This document shows, in pieces, positions 1-10,938 of a stretch of 64,000 nt of DNA. This DNA comes from Cervus elaphus. Taxonomy: Eukaryota; Chordata; Mammalia; Artiodactyla; Cervidae. Within the stretch, counting starts at the first letter, position 1; the number at the start of each line of letters is the position of its first letter. Location: NCBI RefSeq assembly GCF_910594005.1, contig NC_057815.1, positions 84,925,552 through 84,989,551 of the forward strand, written 5' to 3'. Under the pieces are notes generated by a model. That model saw nothing but the letters and a program-made list of their open reading frames with translations, made no database searches and was not told where the DNA came from. A program made the position numbers and the translations under genes.

Positions 1-401
1 GTTTCTATGAGTTAACCTTTTTTCTGTTTTTTTTTTTAGATTCCATGTGTAAGTGATACCATGAAGTACATGAAGTATTTGTCTGGCTTATTTCACTAAG
101 CATAATGCCCTCCATGTTGTTGAAAATGGCAGGATTTATATCTTTTATAAGGCCAAACAATATTCCATTGTGTGGATATTATGCTTATTATATTAATCTA
201 TATATATGTATAAATTATATATAATACTTGTATATATGTATATATATACATATATGATATGTATGATATACATATGTGACATACAAGGGAATACAGATAT
301 TTCTCTCAGATAATTATTTCATTTATTTTGGATATTAACTCAGAAGTGGGGTTTTAGACCATATGATTGTTCTGTCTTTTGTTTCATTAAGGAATCTCCC
401 A
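1..401 (-). mobile_element. L1 3' UTR fragment, antisense (old L1M-type)
   Basis: The plus strand reads as the reverse of a mammalian L1 3' region: the 'agattccat..taagtgatacc', 'cactaagcataatgccctcc' and 'atattccattgtgtggata' motifs appear in the expected order. The copy is old and its body is interrupted by an AT-rich expansion. It continues after a BovB insertion at 646-1795, so both parts are one element. It runs off the left edge of the window. Confidence 0.8.
188..283. repeat. AT-rich simple repeat with a perfect palindrome
   Basis: Alternating TA/TG/CA sequence expanded inside the L1 relic. Positions 232-255 form a perfect 24-bp palindrome centred in the TA run. It has no coding content. 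Confidence 0.85.
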
Positions 402-645
402 TCAGTTCAGTTTAGTCAGTCGCTCAGTCGTGTCCGACTCTTTGCGACCCCATGGACTGCAGCACGCCAGGCCTCCCTGTCCATCACCAACTCCCTGAGT
501 TCACCCAAACCCATGTCCATCGAGTAGGTGATGCCATCCAACCATCTCATCCTCTGTCATCCCCTTCTCCTCCTGCCTTCAATCTTTCCCAGCATCAGGG
601 TCTTTTCCACTGAGTCAGTTCTTTGCATCAGGTGGCCAAAGTATT
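402..645 (-). mobile_element. BovB LINE 3' end, 5'-truncated, antisense
   Basis: The left edge is the reverse of the BovB 3' tail (cagttcag..), followed by the reverse of the conserved terminal region and ending at 'caggtggccaaagtatt'. It is about 245 bp and lies inside the antisense L1. The L1 motif 'gaatctcccat' at the left junction and 'gaaatctccat' at the right look like a slightly diverged target-site duplication. It holds only the extreme C-terminal codons of the BovB protein. Confidence 0.88.
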
Positions 646-1795
646 CTTTGAAATCTCCATACTGTTTTCTATAATACCTGAGCCAGTTTACATTCTCACC
701 AACCAAGTATGAATGCTTCCTTTTTCTCCACATCCTTGCAAGCATTTGATATTGTTGTCTTTTTTATAGTAGACATCCCAAAAGGTGTGAGGTAGTATCT
801 CACATTTGCATTTCCTAATGATTTGCATTTCCTTTATAATTAATGATGACGAGTGCCTTTTCAAGTACCTGTAGATCATTTGTATATTTTCTTTGGAAAA
901 ATTACTATTCAGTTCCTTTTTCCACTTTTAATCAGAATTTTTGGGGGGTGTTGAGTTGTACTAATTCCTTGTATATTTTGGATATGAACCACTTATTGGG
1001 TATGTGGTTTGCAAACATTTTCTCCCACTCCATATGTTGACTTTTCATTATGTTGATGATTTCCTTTGCTTTGCAAAAGCCTTTTAGTTTGTTGTAGTCC
1101 CACTTGTTTATTTTAGCCCTTGTTTTTGGTATAAAATCCAGAAAATAATCACCAAGACCAGTGCCAAGGAGCACATTCCTAATACTTTCTTCTAGGAGTT
1201 TTGTAGTTTCAGGTCTTAGTTCAGGTTCAAAATCTATTTGGAGTTGATATTTTTGTACTTTGTAAGATAGAGATTTCATTCTTTCGCATGTGGATGTCTA
1301 GTTTTCCCAACACCTTTTATTGAGGAAACTGTTTTCTGCATTACTTATTCTTGGAGACTTTGTAGAAAATCAATCGACCATATGCATGGGTTCATTTCTG
1401 AGCCTTGTGACATAGTCTGAAATCAGAAAGTGTGATGTCTTCAGCTTTGCTATTCTTTCTCAGGATTGCTGTTTGAGGTCTTTTGTGGCTCCATATGAAT
1501 TTTAGGATTGTTTCTTCTATTTCTATAATAAAAGCCATTGGAATTTTAATGGAATTTACATTGAATCTGTAGATTATTTTGGGTAGTGTAGACATTTTGA
1601 CAATCATTGTTTCTAATCCATGGATTTGAAATATCTTCCTATTTACTTGCATTTTCTTCAGTTTTTTTTCCAGTATGCAGATCTTTTACCTCTTTGGTTA
1701 AACATATTCCTAAGTATCTTATTCTTTTTGATGTGATTGTAAATGGAATTGTTTCTTTAATTTATCTTTTCAGTAATCTATTGTGAGTGTACAGA
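646..1795 (-). mobile_element. L1 ORF2 C-terminal region, antisense, decayed
   Basis: Continuation of the L1 from 1-401. Minus-strand frames at 1279-932 and 1652-1392 are typical of the L1 ORF2 C-terminus: an LKGFCKAKE-type motif in the first, and 'LETMIVKMSTLPK' and 'IEETILKFIWSHKRP' in the second. The frames are separated by stops and shifts. The reverse transcriptase core is absent, so this is an inactive fossil. The right edge near 1795 is judged from loss of L1 similarity. Confidence 0.82.
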
Positions 1796-2127
1796 AACTT
1801 GTTCAAATTCCCACAGCTAGAATATTATAGCATCGTGGAAGTTAAAAAAGGACATTCTTCCCTTTGAAGACCGAGTTCCTAACAGCCTATGGAACTGTCT
1901 CCTTTTCTCTCAACTGGTAAGCTTCTCTCTTCTGAGATGGTGACCCTTTTAAGGGCACTTCTTTCTTCCTGGGTTCTCATATCCTTGATGTCATGAACCA
2001 CGTTTTATGTCTGGATTATACTTGAGTTCTTCTTGCAGGTGGCTCCAGTCTAATAATCCAAGACTTTGAAGAGTTTTAATAAATGCTATTTGATCATCAT
2101 TTTTCCCTCAGTCATTTAACCTCTGAT
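1796..2127. other. Unassigned sequence
   Basis: No gene, recognised repeat or long reading frame. It is AT-rich and of ordinary complexity, and could include an old repeat too decayed to name by eye. Confidence 0.5.
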
Positions 2128-2142
2128 ATTTAGTAGGTATTT

Positions 2143-2342
2143 AGGGCTTCCCTTGTGACTCAGTTGGTAAAGAATCCATCTGCAATGTGGGAGACCTGGT
2201 TTGATCCCTGGGTGGGGGAGATCCCCTGGAGAAGGAAAAGGCTACCACTCCAGTATTCTGGCCTGGAGAATTCCATGGACTGTATAGTCCATGAGGTTGC
2301 AAAGAGTTGGACACAACTGAGCGACTTTCACTTTCACTTTTC
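2143..2342 (+). mobile_element. Bov-tA-type SINE with 14-bp target-site duplication
   Basis: The tRNA-Glu-like head (gggcttcccttgtgactcag) is followed by a degenerate B box and the BovB-derived body, ending in 'gacacaactgagcgac' and a ctttcactttca tail. The direct repeat ATTTAGTAGGTATT flanks it exactly at 2128-2141 and 2343-2356, so both ends are defined. Such SINEs are transcribed by RNA polymerase III and moved by LINE proteins. Confidence 0.95.
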
Positions 2343-2384
2343 ATTTAGTAGGTATTGCTTATTTTTCTTTACTTATACTTCTCT

Positions 2385-2495
2385 GAGAAAGCAGGAGCTA
2401 TGTTTTAGTTATGCAGATATGCTCAGAGCCTGGTAAAGTGGCAGAGATATTTTGATCATTCTGTACGTAGTTGATGAATAAAAGAATGAATAGAG
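2385..2495 (+). mobile_element. Probable L2 3' end remnant
   Basis: The string 'gctcagagcctggtaaagtg' followed by 'gatgaataaaagaatgaat' resembles the L2 3' end (cagtgcctggcaca.. then tgaatgaatg). It is strongly diverged. Confidence 0.5.
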
Positions 2496-2569
2496 AAGGC
2501 CTCTTTTAAGTTCTAGTATTTCATTTACATCGATCATCCTGCATCAGTTTAGGATGATGACTCACAAAA

Positions 2570-2740
2570 CAGGAGTCCAGGTCATAAATCTAATATTCTG
2601 TAACCATATATCATCAGGAAAGTTACCAAAAACATATGAACTCCAGTTTATCCATTTGTGAAATGAGACGTACATTTTAAGCTCTTAGTTCAGGGATAAA
2701 ATATAATGCATAGGGAAAAGTCCTATCATTTTAAAGTTTA
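2570..2740 (+). mobile_element. Probable MIR remnant
   Basis: The order 'ggaaagttacc', 'ccagtttatccatttgtgaa' and 'atgagac' matches the MIR core (caagttact.. cagtttcctcatctgtaaaatggg) in sense. It is very diverged, so the borders are soft. The sequence from here to 2987 has no other recognised feature. Confidence 0.45.
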
Positions 2741-2987
2741 CGTAAGTGGGAAAAATTGATTACAGATAATAAAAATAACCATGTACTCTTTAATCAAGGG
2801 TGTTTTGAGAATTTCCTTTAGCTCTTCTTATCTATACCAATCACATCATTTTGTTGTTAACTTACTTTTCAAACATCTACATGTTATTTCCTCACCTATA
2901 AATGATGACTTAAGGTTTAGACTTTGTCTAGTTATTCCCTTGCATTTTCTTCTAAATGTATTCATAGAGCAATGCTCATGATATCTA

Positions 2988-3181
2988 GGCTTCCCTGGTG
3001 GCTCAGATAGGAAAGAGTCTGCCTGCAATGCAGATCTATCCATGGGTCAGGAAGATCCCCTGGAGAAGGAAATGGCCACTCAATCCAATATTTTGCCTGG
3101 AGAATTCCATGGACAGAGGAGCCTGGTGTACTACAGTCAGTGGGGTCACAAAGAGCCAGACATGGCTGAGTGAATAACACT
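2988..3181 (+). mobile_element. Bov-tA-type SINE
   Basis: The head 'ggcttccctggtggctcag' is well preserved, followed by the BovB-derived body (ggagaattccatggacagag) and a decayed tail ending near 'gtgaataacactc'. The B-box region is damaged (atctatccatgggtcag), so pol III activity is unlikely. Confidence 0.9.
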
Positions 3182-3582
3182 CTCATAATATATACTCAAT
3201 AAAACTCTTGAGTGCTTTAGAGTTACCCCAAATACTTTTTAAAATAAAATTCCTTTGAGACTTTTATTTTCTTTGCTAATATGAAACAGTATGAAAAGGC
3301 AAAAAGAACACTGAAAGATGAACTCCCCAGGTTGGTAGGTGCCCAATTTGATACTGGAGATCAGTGGAGAAATAACTGCAGAAAGAATGAAGGGATGGTG
3401 CCAAAGCAAAATCAGCACCCAGTTGTGGATGTGACTGGTGATAGAAGCAAGGTCTGATGCTGTAAAGAGCAATATTGCATAGGAACCTGGAATGTTAGAT
3501 CCATGAATCAAGGCAAATTGGAAGTGGTCAAACAGGAGATGGCAAGAGTGAATATCTACATTCTAGGAATTAGCGAACTAAA

Positions 3583-3978
3583 ATGGACTGGATGGGTGAA
3601 TATAACTCAGATGACCATTTTATCTACTACTGTGGGCAGGAATCCCTTAGAAGAAATGGGATAGCCATTATAGTCAACAAAAAGGTCCAAAATGCTGTAC
3701 TTGGATGCAATCTCAAAAATGACAGAATGATCTCTGTTCGTTTCCAAGGCAAACCATTCAATATCACGGTAATCCAAGCCTATGCCCCAACCAGTAACAC
3801 TGAAGAAGCTGAAGTTGAACGGTTCTATGAAGACCTACAAGACCTTTTAGAACTAACACCCAAAAAAGATGTTCTTTTCATTATAAGGGACTGGAATGCA
3901 AAAGCAGGAAGTCAGGAAACACCTGGAGTAACAGGAAAATTCGGCCTTGGAGTACAGAATGAAGCAGGGCAAAGCTAA
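3583..3978 (+). pseudogene. BovB endonuclease domain fragment
   Basis: A 131-codon open frame covering the middle and end of the APE-type endonuclease, which nicks target DNA to prime reverse transcription. Motifs include a conserved YAPT segment and DWNAK; the residue before it is Arg where Gly is usual. The GTWNV motif that opens the domain lies upstream near 3488. The frame ends at 'gggcaaagctaatag', where one base of the expected 'caaagactaatag' is missing. It is a pseudogene by frameshift. Confidence 0.9.
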
Positions 3979-4202
3979 TAGAGTTTTGCCAAAAGAATGC
4001 ACTGGTCATAGCAAACACCCTCTTCCAACAACACAAGAGAAGACTCTACACATGGACATAACCAGATGGCCAACACCAAAATCAGAATGATTATATTCTT
4101 TGCAGTCTAAGATGGAGAAACTCTATACAGTCAGCAAAAACAAGACCGGGAGCTGACTGTGGCTCAGATCATGAACTCCTTATTGCCAAATTCAGACTTA
4201 AA

Positions 4203-4526
4203 TTGAAGAAAGTAGGGAAAACCACTAGACCATTCATGTGTGACCTAAATCAAATCCCTTATGATTATACAGTGGAAGTGAGAAATAGATTTAAGGGACT
4301 AGATTTGATAGACAGAGTGCCTGATGAACTATGGACAGAGGTTTGTAACATTGTAGAGGAGACAGGGATTAAAACCATCCCCAGGAAAAAGAAATGCAAA
4401 AAAGCAAAATGGCTGTCTGAGGAGGCCCTACAAATAGCTTTGAAAAGAAGAGAAGCGAAAAGCAAAGGAGAAAAGGAAAGTTATACCCATTTTAATAGAG
4501 TTCCAAAGAATAGCAAGGAGAGATAA
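4203..4526 (+). pseudogene. BovB linker region fragment
   Basis: A 107-codon frame for the region between endonuclease and reverse transcriptase, with VGKTTRP at its start and a lysine-rich KKKKCKKAKW segment. It is in a different frame from the endonuclease piece, showing at least one indel between them. Further stops follow before the reverse transcriptase part. Confidence 0.88.
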
Positions 4527-4764
4527 GAAAGCCTTTCTCAGCAATCAGTGAAAAGAAATAGAGGAAAACAATAGAATGGGAAAGAATAGAGATCTCTTCA
4601 AAAAAATTAGAGATACCAAAGGAACATTTTATGCAAAGATGGGCTCAATAAAGGACAGAAATGGTATGGACCTAACAGAAGCATAAGATATTAAGAAGAG
4701 GTGGCAAGAATACACAGAAGAACGGCACAAAAAAGATCTTCATGATGCAGTTAATCACAATGAT

Positions 4765-5265
4765 GTGACCACTCATCTAGAGCCAGACATCCTGGAATGT
4801 GAAGTCAAGCGGGCCTTAGAAAGCATCACTATGAACAAAGGTAGTGGAGGTGATGGAATTCCAGCTGAGCTACTTCAAATCCTGAAGGATGATGCTGTGA
4901 AAGTGCTGCACTCAATATGCCAGCAGATTTGGAGAACTCAGCAGTGGCCACAGGACTGGAAAATGTCTGTTTTCATTCCAGTCCCAAAGAAAGGCAATGC
5001 CAAAGAATGCTCAACCTACTGCACAATTGCACTCATCTCACACACTAGTAAGGTAATGCTCAAAATTCTCCAAGCCAGGCTTCAGCAACACGTGAACCGA
5101 GAACTTCCAGATGTGCAGGCCAGTTTTAGAAAAGGCAGAGGAACCAGAGATCAAATTGCCAACATCCCTGCCAGATCATCGAAAAAGCAAGAGAGTTCCA
5201 GAAAAACGTCTATTTCTGCTTTATTGACTATGCCAAAGCCTTTGACTGTGTGGCTCACAGTGTAA
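4765..5265 (+). pseudogene. BovB reverse transcriptase N-terminal half
   Basis: A 166-codon frame with reverse transcriptase motifs: 'SGGDGIPAELL', 'WPQDWK', 'VFIPVPKKGNAKEC' and the FRKGRGTRDQ block. After 'IANI' the reading shifts out of frame, so the expected WIIEKAREFQ segment is lost. The catalytic YADD is encoded at 5515-5526 in another frame. Confidence 0.9.
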
Positions 5266-5627
5266 AACTCTGAAAGAGCTGGGAATACCGCACCACCTGA
5301 CCTGCCTCTTGAGAAACCTATTTGCAGGTCAGGAAGCAACAGTTAGAACTGGACATGGAACAACAGACTGGTTCCAAATAGGAAAAGGAGTACCTCAAGG
5401 CTGTATATTGTCACCCTATTTATTTAACTTATATGCAGAGTACATCATGAGAAACAGCTGAAGGAAGCACAGGCTGGAATCAACATTGCTGGGAGAAATA
5501 TCAATAACCTCAGATATGCAGATGACACCACCCTTATGGCAGAAAGTGAAGAGAAACTAAAGAGCCTCTTGATGAAAGTAAAAGAGGAAGTGAAAAAGTT
5601 GTCTTAAAGCTCAACATTCAGAAAACT

Positions 5628-6044
5628 ATGATCATGGCATCTGGTCCCATCACCTCATGGGAAATAGATGGGGAAATAGTGGAAAGAGTGACTGACTTTA
5701 TTTTTGGGGGCTCCAAAATCACTGCAGATGGTGATTTCAGTAATGAAATTAAAAGACACTTACTCCTTGGAAGGAAAGTTATGACCAACCTAGACAGCAT
5801 ATTAAAAAGCAGAGACATTACTTTGCCAACAAAGGTCTATCTAGTTAAGGCTATGGTTTTTCCAGTGGTCATGCATGGATGTGAGAGTTGGACTATAAAG
5901 AAAGCAGAGCGCCGAAGAATTGATGCTTTTGAACTGTGGTGTTGGAGAAGACTCTTGAGAGTCCCTTGGACTGCCGGGAGATCTAACCAGTCCATCCTAA
6001 AGGAAATCAGTCCTGGGTGTTCATTAGAGGGACTGATGCTGTAG
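5628..6044 (+). pseudogene. BovB C-terminal domain fragment
   Basis: A 138-codon frame for the region after the reverse transcriptase core, with 'ASGPITSWEI', a GCESWTIKKAE motif and 'FELWCWRRLLRVPW'. It ends at TAG in 'ctgtagctgaaa', where related copies here read 'ctgaagctgaaa'. It has no enzyme core of its own. Confidence 0.9.
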
Positions 6045-6349
6045 CTGAAACCCCAATACTTTGGCCACCTCATGCGAAGAGCTGACTCATTTGAAAAGAC
6101 TCTGATGCTGAAAAAGATTGAGGGCAGGAGGAGAAGGGACGACAGAGGATGAGATGGTTGGATGGCATCACTGACTCAATGGACATGAGTTTGGGTGGGT
6201 TCCAGGAGTTGGTACTGGACAGGGAGGCCTGGCATGCTGCGGTTCGTGGGGTTGCAAAGAGTTGGACACAACTGAGCGACTGAACTGAAATGAATATGAA
6301 AAATGTCATTATCCCTATGGGTTCTTTCAGATTGTGCTTCATCTTATTA

Positions 6350-7784
6350 GTTCAGTTCAGTTCAGCCAATCAGTTGTGTCTGACTCTTTGCGATCCCCAA
6401 AGAGATCGCATGGACTACAGCATGCCAGGCCTCCCTGTCCATCACCAACTCTGGGAGGTTAATCACATTCATGTCCACTGAGTCAGTGATGCCATCCAAC
6501 CATCTCATCCTCTGTCGTTCCCTTCTCCTCCCGCCTTTAATCTTTCCCAGCATCAGGGTCTTTTCAAATGAGTCAGTTCTTCACATCAGGTGGCCAATGA
6601 ATTGGAGTTTCAGCTTTAGCATCAATCCTTTCAATGAATATTCAGGACTGACTTCCTTTAGGATGGACTGGTTGGATCTCCCTGCAGTCCAAGGGACTCT
6701 CAACAGTCTTCTCCAACCCACAGTTCAAAAGCATCAATTCTTTGGCACTCAGCTTTCTTTATAGTTCAACTCTCACATCCATCCATGACTACTTGAAAAA
6801 CCATTGCTTTGACTAGATGGACCTTAGTCGGCAAAGTAATGTCTCTGCTTTTTAATATGCTGTCTAGGTTGTTCATAGCTTTTCTTTCATGGAGCACACA
6901 TCTTTTAATTTCATGGCTGCAGTCACAATGTGCAGTGAGTTTGCAGTCCAAAAAATAAAGTCTGTCTGTTTCTTTTGTTTCCCCTTCTATTTGCCATGAA
7001 GTGATGGGACCAGATGCCATGATCTTAGTTTTCTGAATGCTGAGTTTTAAGCCAACTTTTTCACTCTCTTCTTTCACTGTCATTAAGAGGCTCTTTAGTT
7101 CTTCACTTTCTGCCATAAGGGTGGTGTCATCTGCATATGTGAGATTATTGATATTTCTCCCAGCAATCTTGATTCCAGCTTGTGCTTCATCCAGCCCAGC
7201 GTTTTTCATGATGTACTCTGCATGTAAGTTAAATAAGCAGGGTGACAATATACAGCCTTGACATACTCCTTTTCCTATTTGGAACCAGTCTGTTGTTCCA
7301 TGTCCAGTTCTAACTGCTGCTTCTTGACCTGCATACAAATTTCTCAGGAGGCAGGTCAGGTTCTCTGGTATTCCCATCTTTTTAAGCATTGTCCAATTTG
7401 TTGTGATCCACACAGTCAAAGTGTTTGGCATAGTCAATAAAGCTTTTCTAGAACTCCTTTGCTTTTTCACTGATCCAGCACATGTTGGCAATGTGATCTC
7501 TGGTTCCTCTGCCTTTTATAAATCCAGCTGGAACATCTGTAAGTTCACGGTTCATGTACTATGGAAGCCTGGCTTGGAGAATTTTGAGCATTACTTTGCT
7601 AGCATGTGAGATGAGTACAATCATGCAGTAGTTTGCACATTCTTTGGCATTGCCTTTTTTCAGGATTGAAATGAAAACTGACCTTTTCCAGTCCCGTGGC
7701 CACTGCTGAGTTTTCCAAATTTGCTGGCATATTGAGTGTAGCACTTTCACAGCATCATCTTTTAGGATTTGAAATAGCTCAACT
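6350..7784 (-). mobile_element. BovB LINE, 5'-truncated 1.4 kb, antisense
   Basis: The left end is the reverse of the 3' tail (agttcagttcagttcagcc) and the right end breaks at 'gaaatagctcaact', inside the reverse transcriptase region. It lies tail to tail with the plus-strand BovB, 57 bp away, and can pair with that element's last 1.4 kb. Confidence 0.95.
6766..7491 (-). pseudogene. BovB reverse transcriptase core fragment
   Basis: A 241-codon frame on the minus strand, one of the longest stop-free pieces of BovB protein in the window. It reads through the reverse transcriptase palm: 'HGTTDWFQIGKGVCQG', 'ILSPCLFN', then the catalytic 'YADDTTLM' and the 'KLSIQKTKIMASG' segment. The start Met is not native; upstream BovB sequence is in another frame and the endonuclease is missing. 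It cannot be autonomous but keeps the polymerase aspartates. Confidence 0.9.
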
Positions 7785-7814
7785 CTTTATTTCTACCCAT
7801 TAAATATTCTTATC

Positions 7815-7818
<4 letters not shown>

Positions 7819-7868
<50 letters not shown>
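7819..7868. repeat. (AC)n followed by (AT)n microsatellite
   Basis: About 17 AC units pass directly into about 8 AT units. It begins just after the 5'-truncation point of the antisense BovB. It is likely polymorphic. Confidence 0.97.
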
Positions 7869-8856
7869 TCTTTTGGAATTGTCAAGTCTCTCTCCCTAAT
7901 AGCTTTTGACTGACTTGTCTTTGATTCCCAAGGGGACAGAGGGGGATGAAGAAAGAAAAATAAGAAAAGCATAAGATAAGATGTAGTAAGTCATAAGTAA
8001 TATTGACTGAAAAGGAACAGAGGGATTATTCTTTGCCTTTCAAAGTTGGCTAAAATTTACTTTTGAAATCACTTTCAGGAGGAAATAGATTAGAAACACA
8101 ATTTTTTCAAGAGATCACCCAACTTCTTTTTATCCTCTGTGCTTTTCAAGGAAACACAATAGATGGGAGGGACTTGTGAAACCTAAACTACTTTCCTAAA
8201 CAGGAGGATGAGTTCAGAAAAGAAGTTTCTGCACTCCTGAAACTCTCCAGTGCCATGAAGATTGCAGCTTTCTGAAGTGGCATTTATTTCATCTTGGGAT
8301 TTATACATGCTGAAAAAGAACCACTTCTTGAGTATACTGCCACGTTACAGAGAACAGTCCAATGCACATGCAATTGAAGTGAATGAAGTGGAATCTTGGA
8401 AAAGATTTACAGGGAAAAAACTACACTTGAAGCAAATTTCTTTGCTCGGAGGCATCTGCATTCACACTAAATGGTCTCTAAGATGGGCAGTTGTCCTCAT
8501 TCTTTCCCCCATCATTCTTTTTTTCCCCAAAATGTCTTTTCATTTATGGGAAAGTGGGATGCTGCTGACCACAGTAACTTGGGGGAAAGAAAAGCATTCC
8601 TAAGTAAGACACTAGAGTAAATACACTCTGACATCATTCTTCCTAAAAACTCAAATCATTTTCTTGGTGACATTTGTCATCATCATGATTGTAAATTTAT
8701 TCTATGACCCCCATGCCCCAATCAACACAGCCAGAGTAGAATCACACAATGTAGCTTTTCTTATGGAATTTAGAAGAAGTAATTCAAATTTTTCTTTTTG
8801 AAATTGGGACTAGGTTATTCATTTTCTCTGTTACCTATCTTTACCAAAAACGATAT
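7869..8856. other. Low-repeat sequence, no gene seen
   Basis: A 113-codon open frame at 8262-8603 (+) shows no recognisable domain, signal or family motif and is compatible with chance. No other structure is seen. Confidence 0.5.
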
Positions 8857-8975
8857 GTGTGTGTGTGCTCAGTTGTGTCCGATTCTTTTTAACTGTTGAC
8901 TGCAGCCCTCCAGGCTGCTCTGACCATGGGATTTCTCAGGTAAGAATACTGGAGTGGGTGGCCATTTCCTTTTCC
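8857..8975 (-). mobile_element. Bov-tA-type SINE, 5'-truncated, antisense
   Basis: It carries the reverse of the SINE 3' half (gctcagttgtgtccgattc .. ggagtgggtggccatttcc) without the tRNA head. 'ccaaaaacgatat' before it and 'cccaaaactatat' after it may be a diverged target-site duplication. Confidence 0.85.
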
Positions 8976-9090
8976 CAAAACTATATAGGGTGCACAAAAC
9001 TGAAGCAAACATTGATGAAAAATCTAAACACAGACTGAATTCTTGAAAGTGGCATTTAGCCTGCTAGTCACATGACCTCTTGCTAGTCTT

Positions 9091-9299
9091 TTGTGTGCTT
9101 ATCCAATCAGTTGCATCTGACTCTTTGTGACCTCATGGACTGTAGCCCACTAGGCTCTTCTGTCCATGGGATTCCCCAGGCAAAATACTGGAGTGGGTTG
9201 CCATTCCCTTCTCCAGGGGATCTTTCCATCCCAGGGATTAAACCTGGGTGTCCTGCAGCTCCTGCATTGCAGGCAGATTCTTTAACGTCTGAGCCATAG
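9091..9299 (-). mobile_element. Bov-tA-type SINE, full length, antisense
   Basis: It reads in reverse from tail to tRNA-like head, ending 'ttctttaacgtctgagcc'. The expected promoter positions are there but mutated. 'tagtct' flanks both ends and may be a short duplication. Confidence 0.92.
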
Positions 9300-9700
9300 T
9301 CTGGCATTAACTTGTACAGTATAACTATGGTATAGACCCTTGACCAAAACACTTTCTTTTCTATCCTTAAAATAATGGAGGTCATAAAATAATGAATATG
9401 AATTCAGAGGTCTTTATGAAACCTTTAAAATTTCTTTGGTTAATAAGCTCTTTTGAGGCTTAATTTTTCTGGACTCATCTTGTTAAGGGAACAAAACATG
9501 TACAACTGAAATGACTTGAAAATATATATAAAGGTACAATTACAAATTCAAATGTGACTACAAGGGTTTCAGGAAAGAAATATGAATGTGTAAATGGATG
9601 AGGACAAAGAGTTAATACATCTCCATTATTTTAAAGCTGTGATAATCATAGATAGAGGGACAGATGGACAGATATAAAAATAAATAGGCACATGTATACA
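9300..9700. other. Unassigned AT-rich sequence
   Basis: No reading frame of note and no recognised repeat. Confidence 0.5.
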
Positions 9701-9702
9701 TA

Positions 9703-9782
9703 TCGGGTTGGCCAAAAGGTTTGTTTCGGTTTTTTCATAAGATGATATGGGGAAATCCAAAAGAATGTTTTGGCCAACCCAA
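9703..9782. mobile_element. Mariner MITE, 80 bp, with TA target duplication
   Basis: The ends 'cgggttggccaaaa' and 'ttttggccaaccc' are inverted repeats, and TA dinucleotides at 9701-9702 and 9783-9784 match the Tc1/mariner target duplication. The sequence resembles the terminal-repeat-only derivatives of the bovine mariner. It has no transposase. The whole element folds into one hairpin. Confidence 0.9.
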
Positions 9783-9808
9783 TACATATCCATGCATACA
9801 CATACTCA

Positions 9809-9834
9809 TGTGTGTGTGTGTGTGTGTGTGTGTA
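9809..9834. repeat. (GT)n microsatellite
   Basis: About 12 TG units, 26 bp downstream of the mariner MITE. Confidence 0.95.
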
Positions 9835-10779
9835 TTTCATAGGATGAGTGACGTGAGTTCAGTGATTTAGCCCTTGTGCTACCACTTTGTGATCTTTGAA
9901 AAAGAGCATAGCTATGAAGCAAATAATGCCTATGACAGACAAGGCCTGCATACTACTCACTCACTAGGAATGAGTTAAGAGTTAAGGGAAAAAAAAAAAA
10001 AAGGAGTTAAGACAGTTGCAAAACCAGGCTTTCTGATGCAGAGTTAGAAAAAGTCATCACAGTCAAGATTTGCCCACATGTTATAATGTATTCATAGATA
10101 GCACCTAGGGGACAGTGACATTCATACATATGCTTTCAAAAAGCACTTTAACTCCTAGAGGAGTGGTCAGGTGTTCCAGGATCTACGTCTTAAGGGAACA
10201 TGCCTGCTTTTCAGTGGGTGTGCATATGCTATTTCAGTTGTAGGGAATTATTGCCTCTTATTCTCTTTGCTACTGATGTTCAGCATGCTTTGGCTCCACA
10301 CTGGGGCCTGAGACCTAGTGCTGCCTGTGGATCCTATTGGCTTTGATGAAAAAGAGAGAGAAGGAAAGAATGGTTTTAAATAAACACAAGAGTCTGGAGC
10401 TCCAGTCCCTCCAAGGGGCAGCAGTGTCATTAAGTGTGACAAGGAATGTATTTTTATATTATATTTGGGAAATCTGTGAATGCTGATGAGGCTTTTCTGT
10501 TTTTTCCCTGGGCAATGTCGTTGCACTGCTGTGAATGCTGCCTGAACATATATATTTCTTCTTTTTCCTCTTGCCTGGGTTGTAGGTTTATTGACTATTT
10601 ATCCTGATCTGAATAGTTAGAGAATGTACCTGTGGTTTTCACTGGAGGTTACTTTCAGTGACTGCTTGGCCCAGGGTCATCTTAAATAGAGCGAAATCAT
10701 AAGTTGACTTTGGTAAGAACATATTTGCCTACACCTCTGTCATGTTCTGTCCTGGGGTGTCATCATGGGGAGCTGTCCA
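9835..10779. other. Low-repeat sequence, no gene seen
   Basis: No exon or reading frame supported. An A14 run near 9989-10002 is flanked by 'gagttaag' copies. The 10250-10560 part is a clean single-copy-looking stretch. Confidence 0.5.
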
Positions 10780-10938
10780 AGTGAAGTCTCAATTCCCCCA
10801 TCTATAAGACAGAGATAACATTAGTATTTCCTTCACTGAGTTTTTGGGAGAAAAAAAAAAATTCATCAAATGAAAGTATTTAGCATAGTACAGGGTACGT
10901 GGTAAGGGCTGAAAAATGTTAGCCGTTGCTGTTATGAA
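10780..10938 (+). mobile_element. MIR SINE remnant
   Basis: The order 'tcaattcccccatctataa', 'gataacattagtatttcc' and 'gaaaaatgttagccgttgc' follows the MIR core and 3' end in sense. An A11 run sits inside it. Confidence 0.7.

Larger units (their letters stand above)
3286..6292 (+). mobile_element. BovB LINE, about 3.0 kb, nearly full-length, inactive
   Basis: A BovB (RTE clade) LINE running from the 5' region (cagtatgaaaaggcaaaaag) to the terminal 'gactgaactgaaa' tail. The direct repeat AATATGAA occurs at 3278-3285 and 6293-6300 and defines the insertion. The single long ORF of the family (APE-type endonuclease, then reverse transcriptase, then C-terminal domain) is split by frameshifts. A BovB copy in the opposite direction begins 57 bp downstream. 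The usual length is about 3.2 kb, so only a little of the 5' end is missing. Confidence 0.95.

Noticed and set aside
8262..8603. A 113-codon frame as a small gene
   Set aside because: No domain, no start context or splice structure, and a length expected by chance.
9972..10010. A second tail-only insertion around A14
   Set aside because: 'gagttaag' occurs twice on the left and once on the right, so a plain tandem repeat explains it as well.
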